Positions 53,935 through 63,403 of a DNA stretch of 64,000 nucleotides are shown in pieces. Position 1 is the first letter of the stretch; every line of letters starts with the position of its first letter. Source of the stretch: Robbsia sp. KACC 23696 (lineage in GTDB: Bacteria > Pseudomonadota > Gammaproteobacteria > Burkholderiales > Burkholderiaceae); NCBI RefSeq assembly GCF_039852015.1, contig NZ_CP156626.1:3196249-3260248 (forward strand). Direction: 5' to 3'. Both the position numbers and the translations under genes were made by a program. The notes beneath the pieces are model-generated. The model saw only the letters and a list, made by a program, of their open reading frames with translations. It was not told the origin of the DNA and ran no database searches.

Positions 53935-54279
53935 GCAGTCACGCCACACCCTGAACCGGGCACGCGATCCCGTCGCCCCGACGGATCGCGTGCCCCGCGT
54001 CACTCGCCCCCTCCCCGCAAGTCCGCTCGGCCGCCACGACCGCCGCAGTGCCCCTCGGCGCATGCCGCGTCAACATCCCCTTCGCCTCGCCCCCTGATGG
54101 CCTCTCGGCTGGCCAAACTGTCACCAATTTGACTACTTTATCGCGTCGTCTGACAATAAAACGCGGTACCGTATGTCTGTCGCATGGTTTAGCCTAAGCG
54201 CGGCCATCGCCCGCCCGCCGCATATCGCGGCTCGGCTAAACATCAACACGACGACCGGAAAGCGAAAAAGGAGATCGCG
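53935..54279. other. 345-bp intergenic region with a strong hairpin
   Basis: The first part holds the hairpin at 53958-53995; the remainder is non-coding leader of the thioredoxin-like gene. No promoter pair with good spacing was identified. Confidence 0.55.
53958..53995 (+). terminator. hairpin, probable terminator of the lipoprotein gene
   Basis: A perfect 13-bp stem GGGCACGCGATCC/GGATCGCGTGCCC, extended by GTCG/CGAC after one bulged C, 24 bp after the lipoprotein stop. It lacks a T-tract. Confidence 0.6.
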
Positions 54280-54618
54280 ATGACCCTGGCCCCCGTTTAT
54301 AGCGCCATCGAACCGCCGCGCGCGGAAATCGACGCGCAAGCCGGCCCCGCCTTGCTGGAGTTCGGCGCCCCCTGGTGCCCGCACTGCCAGGCGGCCCAAG
54401 CGCCCCTCTCGCAGGCCCTCGCCGCGCACGCCGAGACACCGCTACCGCATTGGAAAGTCGAGGATGGCAAAGGCCGTCCGCTCGGGCGAAGTTTCCGCGT
54501 GACCCTATGGCCGACGTTCATCTTTTTGCGTGACGGCAAGGAAGTGTCTCGACTGGTCCGTCCAACGGCCGCCGCGCCGATACACGAAGCACTAACCCAA
54601 ATATTGGCTAACGCCTGA
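54280..54618 (+). CDS. thioredoxin-like protein
   Basis: A 112-residue single-domain thioredoxin-fold protein. The redox motif is WCPHC (Cys33 and Cys36) in LLEFGAPWCPHCQAAQAPL, and the cis-Pro is in LWPTFIFLRDGKEV. The WCPHC dipeptide (PH) resembles DsbA-type motifs more than thioredoxin's GP, but the length and lack of signal peptide speak for a cytoplasmic thiol protein. A ribosome site AAAGGAG precedes ATG 54280. It appears monocistronic. Confidence 0.88.
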   Translation: MTLAPVYSAIEPPRAEIDAQAGPALLEFGAPWCPHCQAAQAPLSQALAAHAETPLPHWKVEDGKGRPLGRSFRVTLWPTFIFLRDGKEVSRLVRPTAAAPIHEALTQILANA

Positions 54619-54737
54619 GACGGTATCGAAAAGGGGTGATGAGACAACCCGATGGTCGTATGATTCGCGGCCGCGCGGCGCGGGTACGGCAACACGCCGC
54701 ATCGATGCATCGCTAAACGATGAAAAAAGAGACAGTC

Positions 54738-54775
54738 GGGTTTTCCCTTGGATTTCATCGAACAAGGGAAAACCC
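54738..54775. repeat. 13-bp perfect inverted repeat
   Basis: GGGTTTTCCCTTG (54738-54750) and CAAGGGAAAACCC (54763-54775), with a 12-bp spacer, lie between the thioredoxin-like gene and the GntR/HutC gene. It could be a terminator of the former or an operator of the regulator that starts 57 bp further on. The sequence after the repeat is AT-rich and promoter-like (54786-54815). Confidence 0.6.
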
Positions 54776-54831
54776 TAGTCGTCGAATAGATTTATTTAAC
54801 TAATCATATAAATGAATGGAGATCAGACGTG

Positions 54832-55563
54832 ATGGATGACCGGTTACCTCGTTACCTGAAGCTGCGGGACGAGATTGCCGCACGCATCGCGGCGTTGGAG
54901 TGGCTGCCGGATCAGCCGTTGCCGACAGAATTGGACTTGTCGCAGGCATACGGCGTAGCCATTGGGACAGTCCGGAAAGCGATCGATGTGCTGGAGCAAG
55001 AAGGGCATGTCGAGCGATTTCAAGGTCGCGGGACGTTCATACGGCGCGCCAGTTTCGACCAGTCGCTATTTCGATTTTTTCGATTTCAACGCGCCGATGG
55101 TCAACGCCGGCCGCCGCAGAGTCGCATTCTGGCGCGCGACGTCCTGCCGCCGCCTACCGCGATCGCGATGTCGTTGAAGATGTCGATCGAGCAGATTGCT
55201 GCCGGTGCGCCGACAATCCGCCTCTCGCGGCTGCGCATCGTCGGCGAGCAGCCGTTGGTGCGCGAACAGATCTGGTTGCCTCATGCGCCTTTCTCGGCGT
55301 TGGCGGACTTGCCGTTGCCGGAGTTTGCCGATTTGCTTTATCCGATGTACGAGGCGCGATGCGGTCAAGTCGTCGCCCGCGCCAGTGAAAGGCTGACCAT
55401 CGGCGAAGCCGATGAGGACGATGTAGAGAAGCTGCAACTCGCACCGGGGGCACCGGTCGTCGTGATAGAGCGCACTGCGTTCGCGCACGACAATCGCGTG
55501 CTCGAGTGGCGGGTGTCGCGCGGGGCAGCCGCGCACTTTAGTTATGAGATAGAAATCCGCTGA
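54832..55563 (+). CDS. GntR-family regulator, HutC/UTRA subfamily
   Basis: A 243-residue regulator with an N-terminal winged helix (residues about 5-70, LPRYLKLRDEIAARIAALEWLPDQPLPTE... and GTVRKAIDVLEQEGHVERFQGRGTFI) and a C-terminal UTRA ligand domain (EQIWLPHAPFSALADLPL and SERLTIGEADEDDVEKLQL). ATG 54832 follows GGAGATCA. It is immediately upstream of an MFS carrier and an amidohydrolase in the same direction and probably controls them. Its own palindrome may be the repeat at 54738. Confidence 0.88.
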   Translation: MDDRLPRYLKLRDEIAARIAALEWLPDQPLPTELDLSQAYGVAIGTVRKAIDVLEQEGHVERFQGRGTFIRRASFDQSLFRFFRFQRADGQRRPPQSRILARDVLPPPTAIAMSLKMSIEQIAAGAPTIRLSRLRIVGEQPLVREQIWLPHAPFSALADLPLPEFADLLYPMYEARCGQVVARASERLTIGEADEDDVEKLQLAPGAPVVVIERTAFAHDNRVLEWRVSRGAAAHFSYEIEIR

Positions 55564-55636
55564 TCGGATCGACACCGCGCGTAGGGATCGCATAGCTGCC
55601 TCCCGGCAGCGCGGTCCACGCACGTACGGAGTCGCA

Positions 55637-56899
55637 ATGTTTTCCTGGTACCGAGACGTTTCACCCACTGAGAAACGCACGTTTTGGGCATGTTTTGGCG
55701 GTTGGGCGCTCGACGCCCTCGATCTGCAGATGTTCAGTCTTGTGATACCGGCGATCATCGCCGAGTGGGCCATCACAAAAACCCAGGCCGGTGCCGTCGG
55801 CGGCATCACCTTGATCGCTTCCGCGCTGGGCGGTTGGATCTGCGGTGCGGCGGCAGACCGTTACGGTCGCGTCCGCGTGCTGCAATGGACGGTGATCTGG
55901 TTCTCCCTGTTCACGTTGCTCTCCGCGTTCTCCCAAAATTACACGCAATTCCTTGTGCTCAAGGCGCTGCAAGGCTTCGGCTTCGGTGGCGAGTGGGCCG
56001 CCGGTGCCGTGCTGATGGCGGAAACGATCCGCAATGAGCACCGCGGCAAGGCCATGGGCGCGGTGCAAAGCGCCTGGGCCTTCGGTTGGGCCGCCGCGGT
56101 CATTCTCTATACGATCGTGTTCTCGGTCATGGCGCCGCAGATCGGTTGGCGTTTCATGTTCGGCCTCGGCATCGTGCCGGGACTGCTGATCATCTATATC
56201 CGTCGCAATGTACCGGAACCGGTGCGGCAGCCTGCGCCTCAGGCGGCAAGCGGCGGCCAAGGCACCTCCGCGCTCGCGCGTACGCCGTTACTGGCCATCT
56301 TCGCGCCGGACGTCTTGCGGATGACGTTGATCGGCGGCTTGCTCGGCGTCGGCGCGCATGGCGGCTATTCGGCGCTGACCACCTGGCTTCCGACCTATCT
56401 GAAGACGGAACGACATCTGTCGGTGATGGGCACCGGCGGCTATCTCATCGTCATCATCGCGGCCTTCTTTTTCGGCTGCATCGCCGCTTCGCAACTGCTG
56501 GACCGCATCGGCCGACGCGGCACGATCCTGCTCTTCGCGATCTGCTGCGTCATCACGGTCTTGGCGTATGTCTTTCTGCCGCTCCCCAATATCGTGATGC
56601 TGATACTGGGCTTCCCGCTGGGATTCTTTGCCGCTGGTATTCCGGCCAGCATGGGCGCCTTGTTCAATGAGCTGTATCCGCAAGGCTCGCGGGGTACCGG
56701 TGTCGGGTTCTGCTACAACTTCGGCCGCGTCGTCTCCGCCGGTTTCCCGGTCATGGTCGGGCATCTGAGCAGCAATCACTCACTCGGATTCGCGATCGGC
56801 GTGGACGCCGCTTTCGCCTATGCGATCGTCGTACTGGCCGTCCTGATGCTCCCCGAGACGCGCGGCCGCAGCTTGACGACCGATCAAGCCGCAGCCTAA
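55637..56899 (+). CDS. MFS transporter of the aromatic acid/sugar-acid type
   Basis: A 420-residue, 12-segment carrier. The start WALDALDLQMFSLVIPAII is close to the D-x-x-D pattern of the aromatic-acid:H+ and sialate-type MFS families, and the loop-2 motif is GWICGAAADRYGRVR. A second loop motif is LLDRIGRRGTIL, and the C-terminus ends with LPETRGRSL. It probably imports an organic acid that the following amidohydrolase degrades. It lies 73 bp after the regulator gene. Confidence 0.82.
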   Translation: MFSWYRDVSPTEKRTFWACFGGWALDALDLQMFSLVIPAIIAEWAITKTQAGAVGGITLIASALGGWICGAAADRYGRVRVLQWTVIWFSLFTLLSAFSQNYTQFLVLKALQGFGFGGEWAAGAVLMAETIRNEHRGKAMGAVQSAWAFGWAAAVILYTIVFSVMAPQIGWRFMFGLGIVPGLLIIYIRRNVPEPVRQPAPQAASGGQGTSALARTPLLAIFAPDVLRMTLIGGLLGVGAHGGYSALTTWLPTYLKTERHLSVMGTGGYLIVIIAAFFFGCIAASQLLDRIGRRGTILLFAICCVITVLAYVFLPLPNIVMLILGFPLGFFAAGIPASMGALFNELYPQGSRGTGVGFCYNFGRVVSAGFPVMVGHLSSNHSLGFAIGVDAAFAYAIVVLAVLMLPETRGRSLTTDQAAA

Positions 56900-56941
56900 T
56901 GCCGCCACGAACGGTCCTGTTGCTCCGCCTCATCTTCTGTC

Positions 56942-57871
56942 ATGTCTGATTCGTTTCCACCAGCCGCCACGAGCGGCTCCCCGCCGGCCGCCGCCGACAT
57001 CCTCGGTATCGACGGCCATGCGCATGTTTTCACGCGTGACCTGCCCCTGACGGCCGAGCGCCGCTACGCGCCGTCCTACGATGCAACGCCGTACGACTAT
57101 CTCGCGATGCTCGACGGCGCGGGCTTGTCGCACGGCGTCCTGGTGCAGCCGAGTTTTCTCGGCACCGACAATCGATACCTGCTCGACAGCCTGGCGGTCG
57201 CGCCGCAGCGGCTGCGCGGCATCGTCCAGGCCGACCCTGTCGCCGATCTCGCCGCGTTGCCCGGGTGGCATGCGGCCGGCATCGTCGGCGTCCGGGCCAA
57301 CCTCATCGGCAAAGCGACGCCCGCGTTCGATTCGCCGCATTGGCGTGCGTTTCTCGATGCGATGGCGGAACGCGACTGGCATCTCGAAGTACAGGTCGAA
57401 GCGGAGCGTTTGGCGTCGGTCGGGCCGCTGGTGTTGGCACGCGGCGTGAGATTGGTCGTCGATCATTTCGGCCGCTTCGATCCGCTGCGCGGCACGTCGG
57501 ACCCGGGCTTTGCCGCGTTGCTCGCCGCGGCGCGTGCGCAGTTCAATCGCGAGAACCGGATCTGGGTCAAGATCTCCGCAGCCTATCGCGTCGTCCCCGT
57601 CGGCACGCCCGCGGAGGCCATGGTGAACGTTGCCCGCACGGCCTACCGCGCCTTGTTGCAAGCGTTCGGCCCGGAAAGGCTGCTCTGGGGCAGCGACTGG
57701 CCGCACACGCAGTTCGAATCGACGGAGAATCCGCGCACCGTGGTGGCGCTGCGCGACGCGATCGTCGACGATGCGGCACTGCGCCGCGCCCTGCTGATCG
57801 ACACACCGACTGAATTATTCGGTTTCGACCGTCAGCCAGCGGGCACAAGCGGCGCGGATTTGTTAAATTAG
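56942..57871 (+). CDS. amidohydrolase-2 family metal-dependent hydrolase (lactonase type)
   Basis: A 309-residue TIM-barrel hydrolase. The metal-binding HxH is GIDGHAHVF, a further His lies in LVVDHFGRFDP, and the catalytic Asp and His occur in LLWGSDWPHTQFE. This is the profile of 2-pyrone-4,6-dicarboxylate lactonase-like and related organic-acid hydrolases. It follows the MFS carrier by 42 bp and likely opens a lactone or similar ring of the imported compound. Substrate unknown. Confidence 0.83.
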   Translation: MSDSFPPAATSGSPPAAADILGIDGHAHVFTRDLPLTAERRYAPSYDATPYDYLAMLDGAGLSHGVLVQPSFLGTDNRYLLDSLAVAPQRLRGIVQADPVADLAALPGWHAAGIVGVRANLIGKATPAFDSPHWRAFLDAMAERDWHLEVQVEAERLASVGPLVLARGVRLVVDHFGRFDPLRGTSDPGFAALLAAARAQFNRENRIWVKISAAYRVVPVGTPAEAMVNVARTAYRALLQAFGPERLLWGSDWPHTQFESTENPRTVVALRDAIVDDAALRRALLIDTPTELFGFDRQPAGTSGADLLN

Positions 57872-57946
57872 TGCCCTTCGCGCCGTCCCATCGTCGATGG
57901 ACCGGCGCCGATCGATATTTCGACGGGTTTTGAAGGGAGAAAGACT

Positions 57947-58396
57947 GTGGCAGCACGATTGACTCGCACGCGCCGCGCCGGTGCGCTGCTGCTGGCCCTC
58001 GCCGGCGCCAGCGTCGGTGTGACCGCCGCGATCGCTGCGCCCGGCGCCGATGCGGCCGTCCGGCACAGCAGCCATCCGCGCGAGCGTCGTCCCGCGCCGA
58101 AAGCGCTCACGGTCCCGCAGATCCAGGTCTGGACCCAGAACACGATTCGCTATGTCTGCGATGGTCGCAAATCGCTGACCGTGCATTATTCCAATACAAA
58201 GAACGAGCAGAGCTTCGCCTTGCTCAATGTAAAGGATCGCGACATGCTTCTCGTCAACGTCTCGGCCGCGTCCGGCAGCAAATACGTCGCGGGACAGTAC
58301 AGCTGGTGGACCAAAGGGCCACAGGGCACCTTGCGAGATGATTTTTCCGGCGAAAACGGCACGGACCTGCTGACGAACTGCAAGGCGCAGCAATAA
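57947..58396 (+). CDS. MliC-like C-type lysozyme inhibitor, secreted
   Basis: A 149-residue secreted protein with a signal peptide (LLLALAGASVGVTAAIAA). The C-terminal domain matches the MliC plan: YVCDGRKSLTVHYSNTKNEQSFALLNVKDRDMLLV, with the first Cys, then SGSKYVAGQYSWWTKGPQGTLRD and a last Cys in LTNCKA for the disulfide. The GTG start at 57947 has GGGAG upstream. MliC proteins block host lysozyme in the periplasm or at the surface and so protect peptidoglycan; no lipobox is visible here, so this one is probably soluble. Confidence 0.75.
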   Translation: MAARLTRTRRAGALLLALAGASVGVTAAIAAPGADAAVRHSSHPRERRPAPKALTVPQIQVWTQNTIRYVCDGRKSLTVHYSNTKNEQSFALLNVKDRDMLLVNVSAASGSKYVAGQYSWWTKGPQGTLRDDFSGENGTDLLTNCKAQQ

Positions 58397-58510
58397 GTTC
58401 TCGCCGCCGAGCCCGAGTCTGGAACGACACGCATCGCGCGTCGTCGCCGCGCTCCTGAACCGCGTCCGACCATCAGGGGCGCGACCGCCGCACCCGACGG
58501 AACTGCCGAC

Positions 58511-60016
58511 ATGCGCACCGTGAGCACCGCTGAGTCACCCCCGCAGGACGGATTACAGGGCGCCATATTGCACATGGCCAGCGCGTCGATCTTCATCGCG
58601 ATGGTCTGCGCGAATCTCGATATGGCCATCGTGCAGAATGCCTTGCCGGCGTTGACGCATGACATGGCGATTTCTTCGTCGGACTCCGTCTCGATCGTCA
58701 CCATTTACATGTTGGTGACGCTGACCTTGCTACTGCCCTTCGCGCCGCTCTCCGACCGAATTGGTTATCGGCGCTTCTTTCTAGGCGGTTTTCTGCTATT
58801 CACGCTGGCATCACTCGGCTGCGGCCTGTCGCGCACGCTTTGGGAATTGCAACTGACCCGCCTGTTACAGGGGGTCGGCAGCGCGGCGATGATGTGCACC
58901 ACGACCTCCTTGATACGGATCGTCTATCCCAAGGCACGCATCGCGCGCGCGATCGGCGCCAACTCGACCGTCGTCGCCGTGTCGCTGGCATCGGCGCCGA
59001 GTCTTTCCGCCGCCATCCTGCTGCATCTCAGTTGGCATTGGCTGTTCTGGATCAATGTGCCGCTGGGCGTGATCGCCATGGGCTTCGGGTTGCGCAGCCT
59101 GCCGCATAGCGACGGCCAGATGCCGGCGCCCTTCACGCCCGCTGCCCGCACCCAATGGCAACGGACATTCCTGTCCATCGACTGGGCCGCGGTCGTACTG
59201 AATATCGCCTTCTTCACGCTGCTGCTGTTCGGCACCGACGCCGTCGTCCAGCGCCCGGCCGAGGCCGCGGCAATGCTGGCCGTTGCGGCCCTGCTCGGTT
59301 ATTTGTTCGTTCGACGCCAGATACACGTCGCAGAACCGATGTTGCCGTTCGACTTGCTGCGCGAACGCCGCTACGCATTCACGATCGCGACGTCCTTCGG
59401 TTCGTTCGCGGCCCAAGGCGCGGCCTTCGTATCGTTACCGTTCTATTTGCAGCGCGGCGTCGGCTTCGATGCGGTCCATACCGCGCTGATCATGACCGCC
59501 TGGCCGCTCGCGCTGGCCTGCAGTTCGCAGGTCGCCTCCCGCCTGACGGCGCGCGTGCCCATCGCCTATCTGTGTGCCATCGGTCAGGGGATGATGACCA
59601 TCGGACTGGGTCTGGTTGCGGCGCGCGTCCTCCCGGCCAGCCTGCCCTGCCTGATGGCGCTGTTGGCATTGAGCGGCGCGGGGTTCGGTTTTTTTCAGTC
59701 GCCGAACAATTACGTCATTGTCGCGTCCGCGCCGCCGGGCCGCAGCGGCAGCGTCGGCGCCTTACGCGCGGCGACCCGCGTCTCCGGGCAATTGATCGGC
59801 TCGGCCCTTTGCGGCCTGGCGCTGCTGCTGGGCCGATTGCTCGACGCACCCGCGTCGACCGCTCAGTCAGTATTGCCGCTGACGGCAACGCACGCCGCGG
59901 GCATGCACGCGATCAGTGCGGGCGGCGACAGTGCCGGCGCCTTGCTCGGCATCTGGATTGCCACCGGCATGGCGCTCCTCGCCGGCCTCTGCAGTCTGAG
60001 CCGCGCCCAGCGCTAG
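58511..60016 (+). CDS. MFS drug efflux transporter, DHA2 (EmrB) family
   Basis: A 501-residue protein with about 14 hydrophobic segments, as expected for DHA2. Motif A is FAPLSDRIGYRRF and the early segment reads FIAMVCANLDMAIVQNALPAL, with the Asp and Asn/Ala pattern of EmrB-type pumps. No periplasmic adaptor gene is adjacent, so it may work alone. The ATG at 58511 lacks a strong ribosome site; an earlier start is not in frame. Possible substrates are lipophilic toxins or antibiotics. Confidence 0.85.
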   Translation: MRTVSTAESPPQDGLQGAILHMASASIFIAMVCANLDMAIVQNALPALTHDMAISSSDSVSIVTIYMLVTLTLLLPFAPLSDRIGYRRFFLGGFLLFTLASLGCGLSRTLWELQLTRLLQGVGSAAMMCTTTSLIRIVYPKARIARAIGANSTVVAVSLASAPSLSAAILLHLSWHWLFWINVPLGVIAMGFGLRSLPHSDGQMPAPFTPAARTQWQRTFLSIDWAAVVLNIAFFTLLLFGTDAVVQRPAEAAAMLAVAALLGYLFVRRQIHVAEPMLPFDLLRERRYAFTIATSFGSFAAQGAAFVSLPFYLQRGVGFDAVHTALIMTAWPLALACSSQVASRLTARVPIAYLCAIGQGMMTIGLGLVAARVLPASLPCLMALLALSGAGFGFFQSPNNYVIVASAPPGRSGSVGALRAATRVSGQLIGSALCGLALLLGRLLDAPASTAQSVLPLTATHAAGMHAISAGGDSAGALLGIWIATGMALLAGLCSLSRAQR

Positions 60017-60228
60017 CATGTTCGCGATCTCATGCAACATCTTGTTACTAAACGATATCGCGCCGTCGCTGCCGCTTTTTTGACAGAATAAGGCGGCGCG
60101 GCACGAATCTTGAAGCTCGGGTAAATTGAAAGGGTCAGGGTCCGTGCCTAGGCGCGGAACATCGTCCTTGAACTGTACAAGCGACGATTGTTTTCCTATC
60201 CCATTCACCGTTATAAGAGCTCGTTCCC

Positions 60229-61059
60229 GTGCCCGCGCAGCAACGTTCATCCATCGATTCCAGCGCCTTATCCGACACGTCGGTGTCTCATCCGCCGCAG
60301 CCTGACAGCGCGGCAGCATCGCGCCCGAACGCCGCCGCACACGCGCAGCCTCGCCTGTCGCTGGCGCCCGAAGCCTTGGCACGTGTGCGCGACCTTCTGG
60401 CCAAGCGCGCGGGACAACGCACCGTCATCGGCCTGGTCGGCGAACCGGGCGCCGGAAAATCCACCGTGGCAGCCGCCTTATCCGCAGCGCTCGCCAACGA
60501 GGTCACGTTGGCTGTCGTGCCGATGGATGGCTTTCATCTGGCCAATGCCGAGCTGGCACGTCTCGGCCGTGCCGGGCGCAAGGGGGCACCGGACACCTTC
60601 GACAGCGCCGGCTATCTGGCCCTGTTGCACCGACTCAGAGAGGCGCCTTTAACGGCACGCCAAGAAGGCGAGCCGCTCGAGGAGCCTGGGACGACGATCT
60701 ACGCGCCGGCGTTTCATCGCGAGATCGAAGAAGCCGTTGCCGGCGAGATCGCCGTGCCCTCGACGACGCAGCTCGTCATCACCGAGGGCAATTATCTGCT
60801 GCTAGAGGGTCCGAACTGGCGCGATGTACGAGGCTTGCTCGACGACGTATGGTTTGTCGCCACCCCCGCGGAGCAACGTCACGCACAGCTTCTTGCACGA
60901 CACATCGCCCACGGCCGCACGCGCGAAGCGGCGTTGGATTGGATCGCCAATACCGATGAACCGAACGCGCGACGCATTGCTGCCAGCGTGAAGGAAGCGC
61001 GGGCAGCGGGAGTTGATGTCTTCGAATTGCCGGTGTCCGCAGCGTCCAGCGGACCTTAA
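60229..61059 (+). CDS. P-loop nucleoside/nucleotide kinase family protein (uridine kinase/PanK-like)
   Basis: A 276-residue kinase. After a disordered ~45-residue N-terminus comes Walker A GLVGEPGAGKST, then VVPMDGFHLANAELARLGRAGRKGAPDTFD, which is typical of the phosphoribulokinase/uridine kinase/type I pantothenate kinase fold (DGFH). EGNYLLLEGPNWRDV is the substrate-lid region. It likely phosphorylates a sugar or nucleoside. The GTG start at 60229 is chosen; no ATG is in frame near it. The next gene, a sugar porter, suggests a sugar or nucleoside kinase role. Confidence 0.83.
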   Translation: MPAQQRSSIDSSALSDTSVSHPPQPDSAAASRPNAAAHAQPRLSLAPEALARVRDLLAKRAGQRTVIGLVGEPGAGKSTVAAALSAALANEVTLAVVPMDGFHLANAELARLGRAGRKGAPDTFDSAGYLALLHRLREAPLTARQEGEPLEEPGTTIYAPAFHREIEEAVAGEIAVPSTTQLVITEGNYLLLEGPNWRDVRGLLDDVWFVATPAEQRHAQLLARHIAHGRTREAALDWIANTDEPNARRIAASVKEARAAGVDVFELPVSAASSGP

Positions 61060-61231
61060 ATCATGGCATCGCCCACGCTCTGACGCGTCGAGGCGGTATC
61101 CACGAATAGTGCTGCACCGACTTGCAAGCGATTTCAGATCGTTGAACCGAGCAGATCATCACAGCCGATTCCCGCCGACATAAAAACAGCAATGGAATCG
61201 GTTTCGAATTTAGAACACATGGAGGACTTCG

Positions 61232-62647
61232 ATGCATACGCCTACCACCGCACCCTACACGGGTCAACGCGCCGCGCCGCACACCGGCCGACTGGTCGGT
61301 TGGATCGCACTGATTGCCGCACTGGGCGGCTTGCTCTTCGGGTATGACACCGGGATCATCGGCGTGGCCCTGCTGGGATTAGGCCGGCAATTTTCATTGG
61401 ACGATACGGCGAAGCAATTCGTCACCGCGTCGCTGATTTTTGGGGCCCTTGTGGGCTGCCTGGGTACCGGCCCTATTTCCGACCGCATCGGACGCCGACG
61501 CGCCGTCATGGGAGTCGGCGTGATCTTCGCGATCGGCTCCGTGTTATCGGCGATGTCGCCGAGCGTCATGGTGCTGGTGTGCGCGCGCTTTCTGCTCGGC
61601 TTGTCCGCGGGCAGCGCGACGCAGATCGTCCCGATCTACATTGCCGAGGTGGCACCGCCGCAGCATCGCGGCAAGATGGTGACCTTGTTCCAGTTGATGG
61701 TGGTGTCCGGCATTACCGTGGCCTACTGCACCGGCTTCATTCTCGGCGAGCACTGGCGCATCATGTTCGGCCTCGGTGTCGTGCCGGCGATCATCCTGCT
61801 GATCGGCATGATCTTCCTCCCGGAAAGCCCGCGATGGTTGTGGATGTCGGGGCGGGACCAGGAAGCGCTGGCCGTACTGAAAAAAGTACGGGGCGATGCC
61901 GCGCTCGCACAGCAGGAGCTCGACGATATCCGAGGCGTCGCGGAGCAGAAGCAAGGCACGTGGCGCGATCTGGCGAGCCCTTGGATTCGACCGGCGGTGA
62001 TCGTCGGCACGGCGATCGCCATGTTCTCGCAGATCACCGGGAACAACGCATTGATTTACTATGCGCCGACCATCCTGACGCAGGCCGGCTTCAGCGACTC
62101 GGCGGCCGTGTTGGGCGCCGGCTTCAGCACCTTGTTGGTCGTGATCATGACTGTCATCGGCAGCTTCCTCGTCGATAAGATTGGACGTCGCCGCTATTTG
62201 CTGTGGACGATTCCCGGCTCGATCGTGGCCTTGATTCTGATGGGCTATCTGTTCCAAGGCGCCGGTCCGACAGATTCTGTCAGTCGTTGGCTGTCGGTGC
62301 TGTGTCTCGGTATTTATCTGATGCTGAACTGCGGCGGTTTCGGCGTGTGTATCTGGACCATCAACTCCGAGGTCTACCCGCTGTTCGTGCGCGGCAAGGG
62401 CGCCTCACTGGGTGCATTCAGTCATTGGATCTTCGACTTGGCCGTGACGCTAAGCACCTTGTCGCTGGTGCATTCGCTCGGGCCGGCGCACACCTTCTGG
62501 CTGTACGCGCTGATCTCGGTGGGCGCGCTGGTCTTTATCGTGTTCCTGGTTCCGGAAACGCGCGGCAAATCGCTGGAAGAGATCGAACACGCATTGCGCG
62601 AGCGGCGCTTCTTCCCGTATCAGCAGCGCAAGGCGGAACGGGGCTAA
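61232..62647 (+). CDS. MFS sugar porter (GalP/XylE/AraE family)
   Basis: A 471-residue, 12-segment sugar:H+ symporter. Sugar-porter signatures are intact: GGLLFGYDTGIIGVAL at the start, DRIGRRR in loop 2, PESPRWL after segment 6, the second-half DKIGRRR motif and PETRGKSLEEIE at the C-terminus. It moves a pentose or hexose into the cell. ATG 61232 has a GGAGGA ribosome site upstream (acatggaggacttcg). Confidence 0.9.
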   Translation: MHTPTTAPYTGQRAAPHTGRLVGWIALIAALGGLLFGYDTGIIGVALLGLGRQFSLDDTAKQFVTASLIFGALVGCLGTGPISDRIGRRRAVMGVGVIFAIGSVLSAMSPSVMVLVCARFLLGLSAGSATQIVPIYIAEVAPPQHRGKMVTLFQLMVVSGITVAYCTGFILGEHWRIMFGLGVVPAIILLIGMIFLPESPRWLWMSGRDQEALAVLKKVRGDAALAQQELDDIRGVAEQKQGTWRDLASPWIRPAVIVGTAIAMFSQITGNNALIYYAPTILTQAGFSDSAAVLGAGFSTLLVVIMTVIGSFLVDKIGRRRYLLWTIPGSIVALILMGYLFQGAGPTDSVSRWLSVLCLGIYLMLNCGGFGVCIWTINSEVYPLFVRGKGASLGAFSHWIFDLAVTLSTLSLVHSLGPAHTFWLYALISVGALVFIVFLVPETRGKSLEEIEHALRERRFFPYQQRKAERG

Positions 62648-62749
62648 AGACAATCGTCGTAGGCCTGCGTAAGCCGATATGTATTTTGCTCTGAAGCGCC
62701 GCGTGAACGGCGTTGCCGTGTGCGGCTCCGGGTGGATAGGCGCTAGCCT

Positions 62750-63235
62750 ATGGGGACCGTTCTGCTTCGGAGTGGCATCGACATGCGCCCGCCCCTTTTG
62801 TCTAACGGCCGTCGCCGCAGTTTGACGGCACGGCAGCGCCAGATCATCGAGCTGATCGGCCGGCAACTCAGCACCGCCGACATCGCGGCAACGCTTGGCA
62901 TTGCTGCGTTGACCGTCAACAAGCATCGCAATCACATCACGCAGAAGCTTCAATTGTCGACCACGGCGCGGTTGACGGCGTACTGCGTGCAGACGGTGCT
63001 CCCCGCTCGGGGAGCCGCCCCTTATGACGGCGGCCTGTCCCTCGCAGTGCGGGAATGGCAAATCCTGCAAATGCTGGCAACCGGCATGACCAGCAAGGAA
63101 ATGGCGAGGCATTTGGCCCTGAGCCCACGCACCATCAGCGAACACCGACATCGATTGATGCGTCGACTCGACCTCCACAACATGGCAGCGTTGATGGCGC
63201 TTTATTCTCGCATCGCGACGGTCCCGGGCCACTGA
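62750..63235 (+). CDS. regulator with two LuxR-type helix-turn-helix domains in tandem
   Basis: A 161-residue protein made almost only of two LuxR/GerE-type HTH domains. The first (about residues 24-78) reads SLTARQRQIIELIGRQLSTA, then DIAATLGIAALTVNKHRNHI. The second (about 98-150) reads LSLAVREWQILQMLATGMTS, then KEMARHLALSPRTISEHRHRL. The two align residue for residue in pattern, with the recognition helices TVNKHR and TISEHR. There is no receiver or ligand domain. Start may be ATG 62750 or ATG 62783 (with GGAG 11 bases upstream). It likely binds DNA as a pseudo-dimer; the target is unknown. Confidence 0.8.
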   Translation: MGTVLLRSGIDMRPPLLSNGRRRSLTARQRQIIELIGRQLSTADIAATLGIAALTVNKHRNHITQKLQLSTTARLTAYCVQTVLPARGAAPYDGGLSLAVREWQILQMLATGMTSKEMARHLALSPRTISEHRHRLMRRLDLHNMAALMALYSRIATVPGH

Positions 63236-63403
63236 AAGACATATTTGCGGCGGCACTGTCTTAACTGCCTACTTAGGCCTCCGCGATTTCCCAATGGATA
63301 AGGCCTACGTAATCGGCGGTATTTTCCTGCCTGCCGTAATAGGCGAAGGTGGTCGAGCCCGTTCGCGGGATCACCTGTATTCGCCACGATACGCGAGGAA
63401 GCC

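Noticed and set aside
53958-53995. The hairpin as part of a riboswitch
   Set aside because: It is a single long perfect stem directly after a gene with no conserved aptamer-like loops. A terminator or stabilising structure is simpler.
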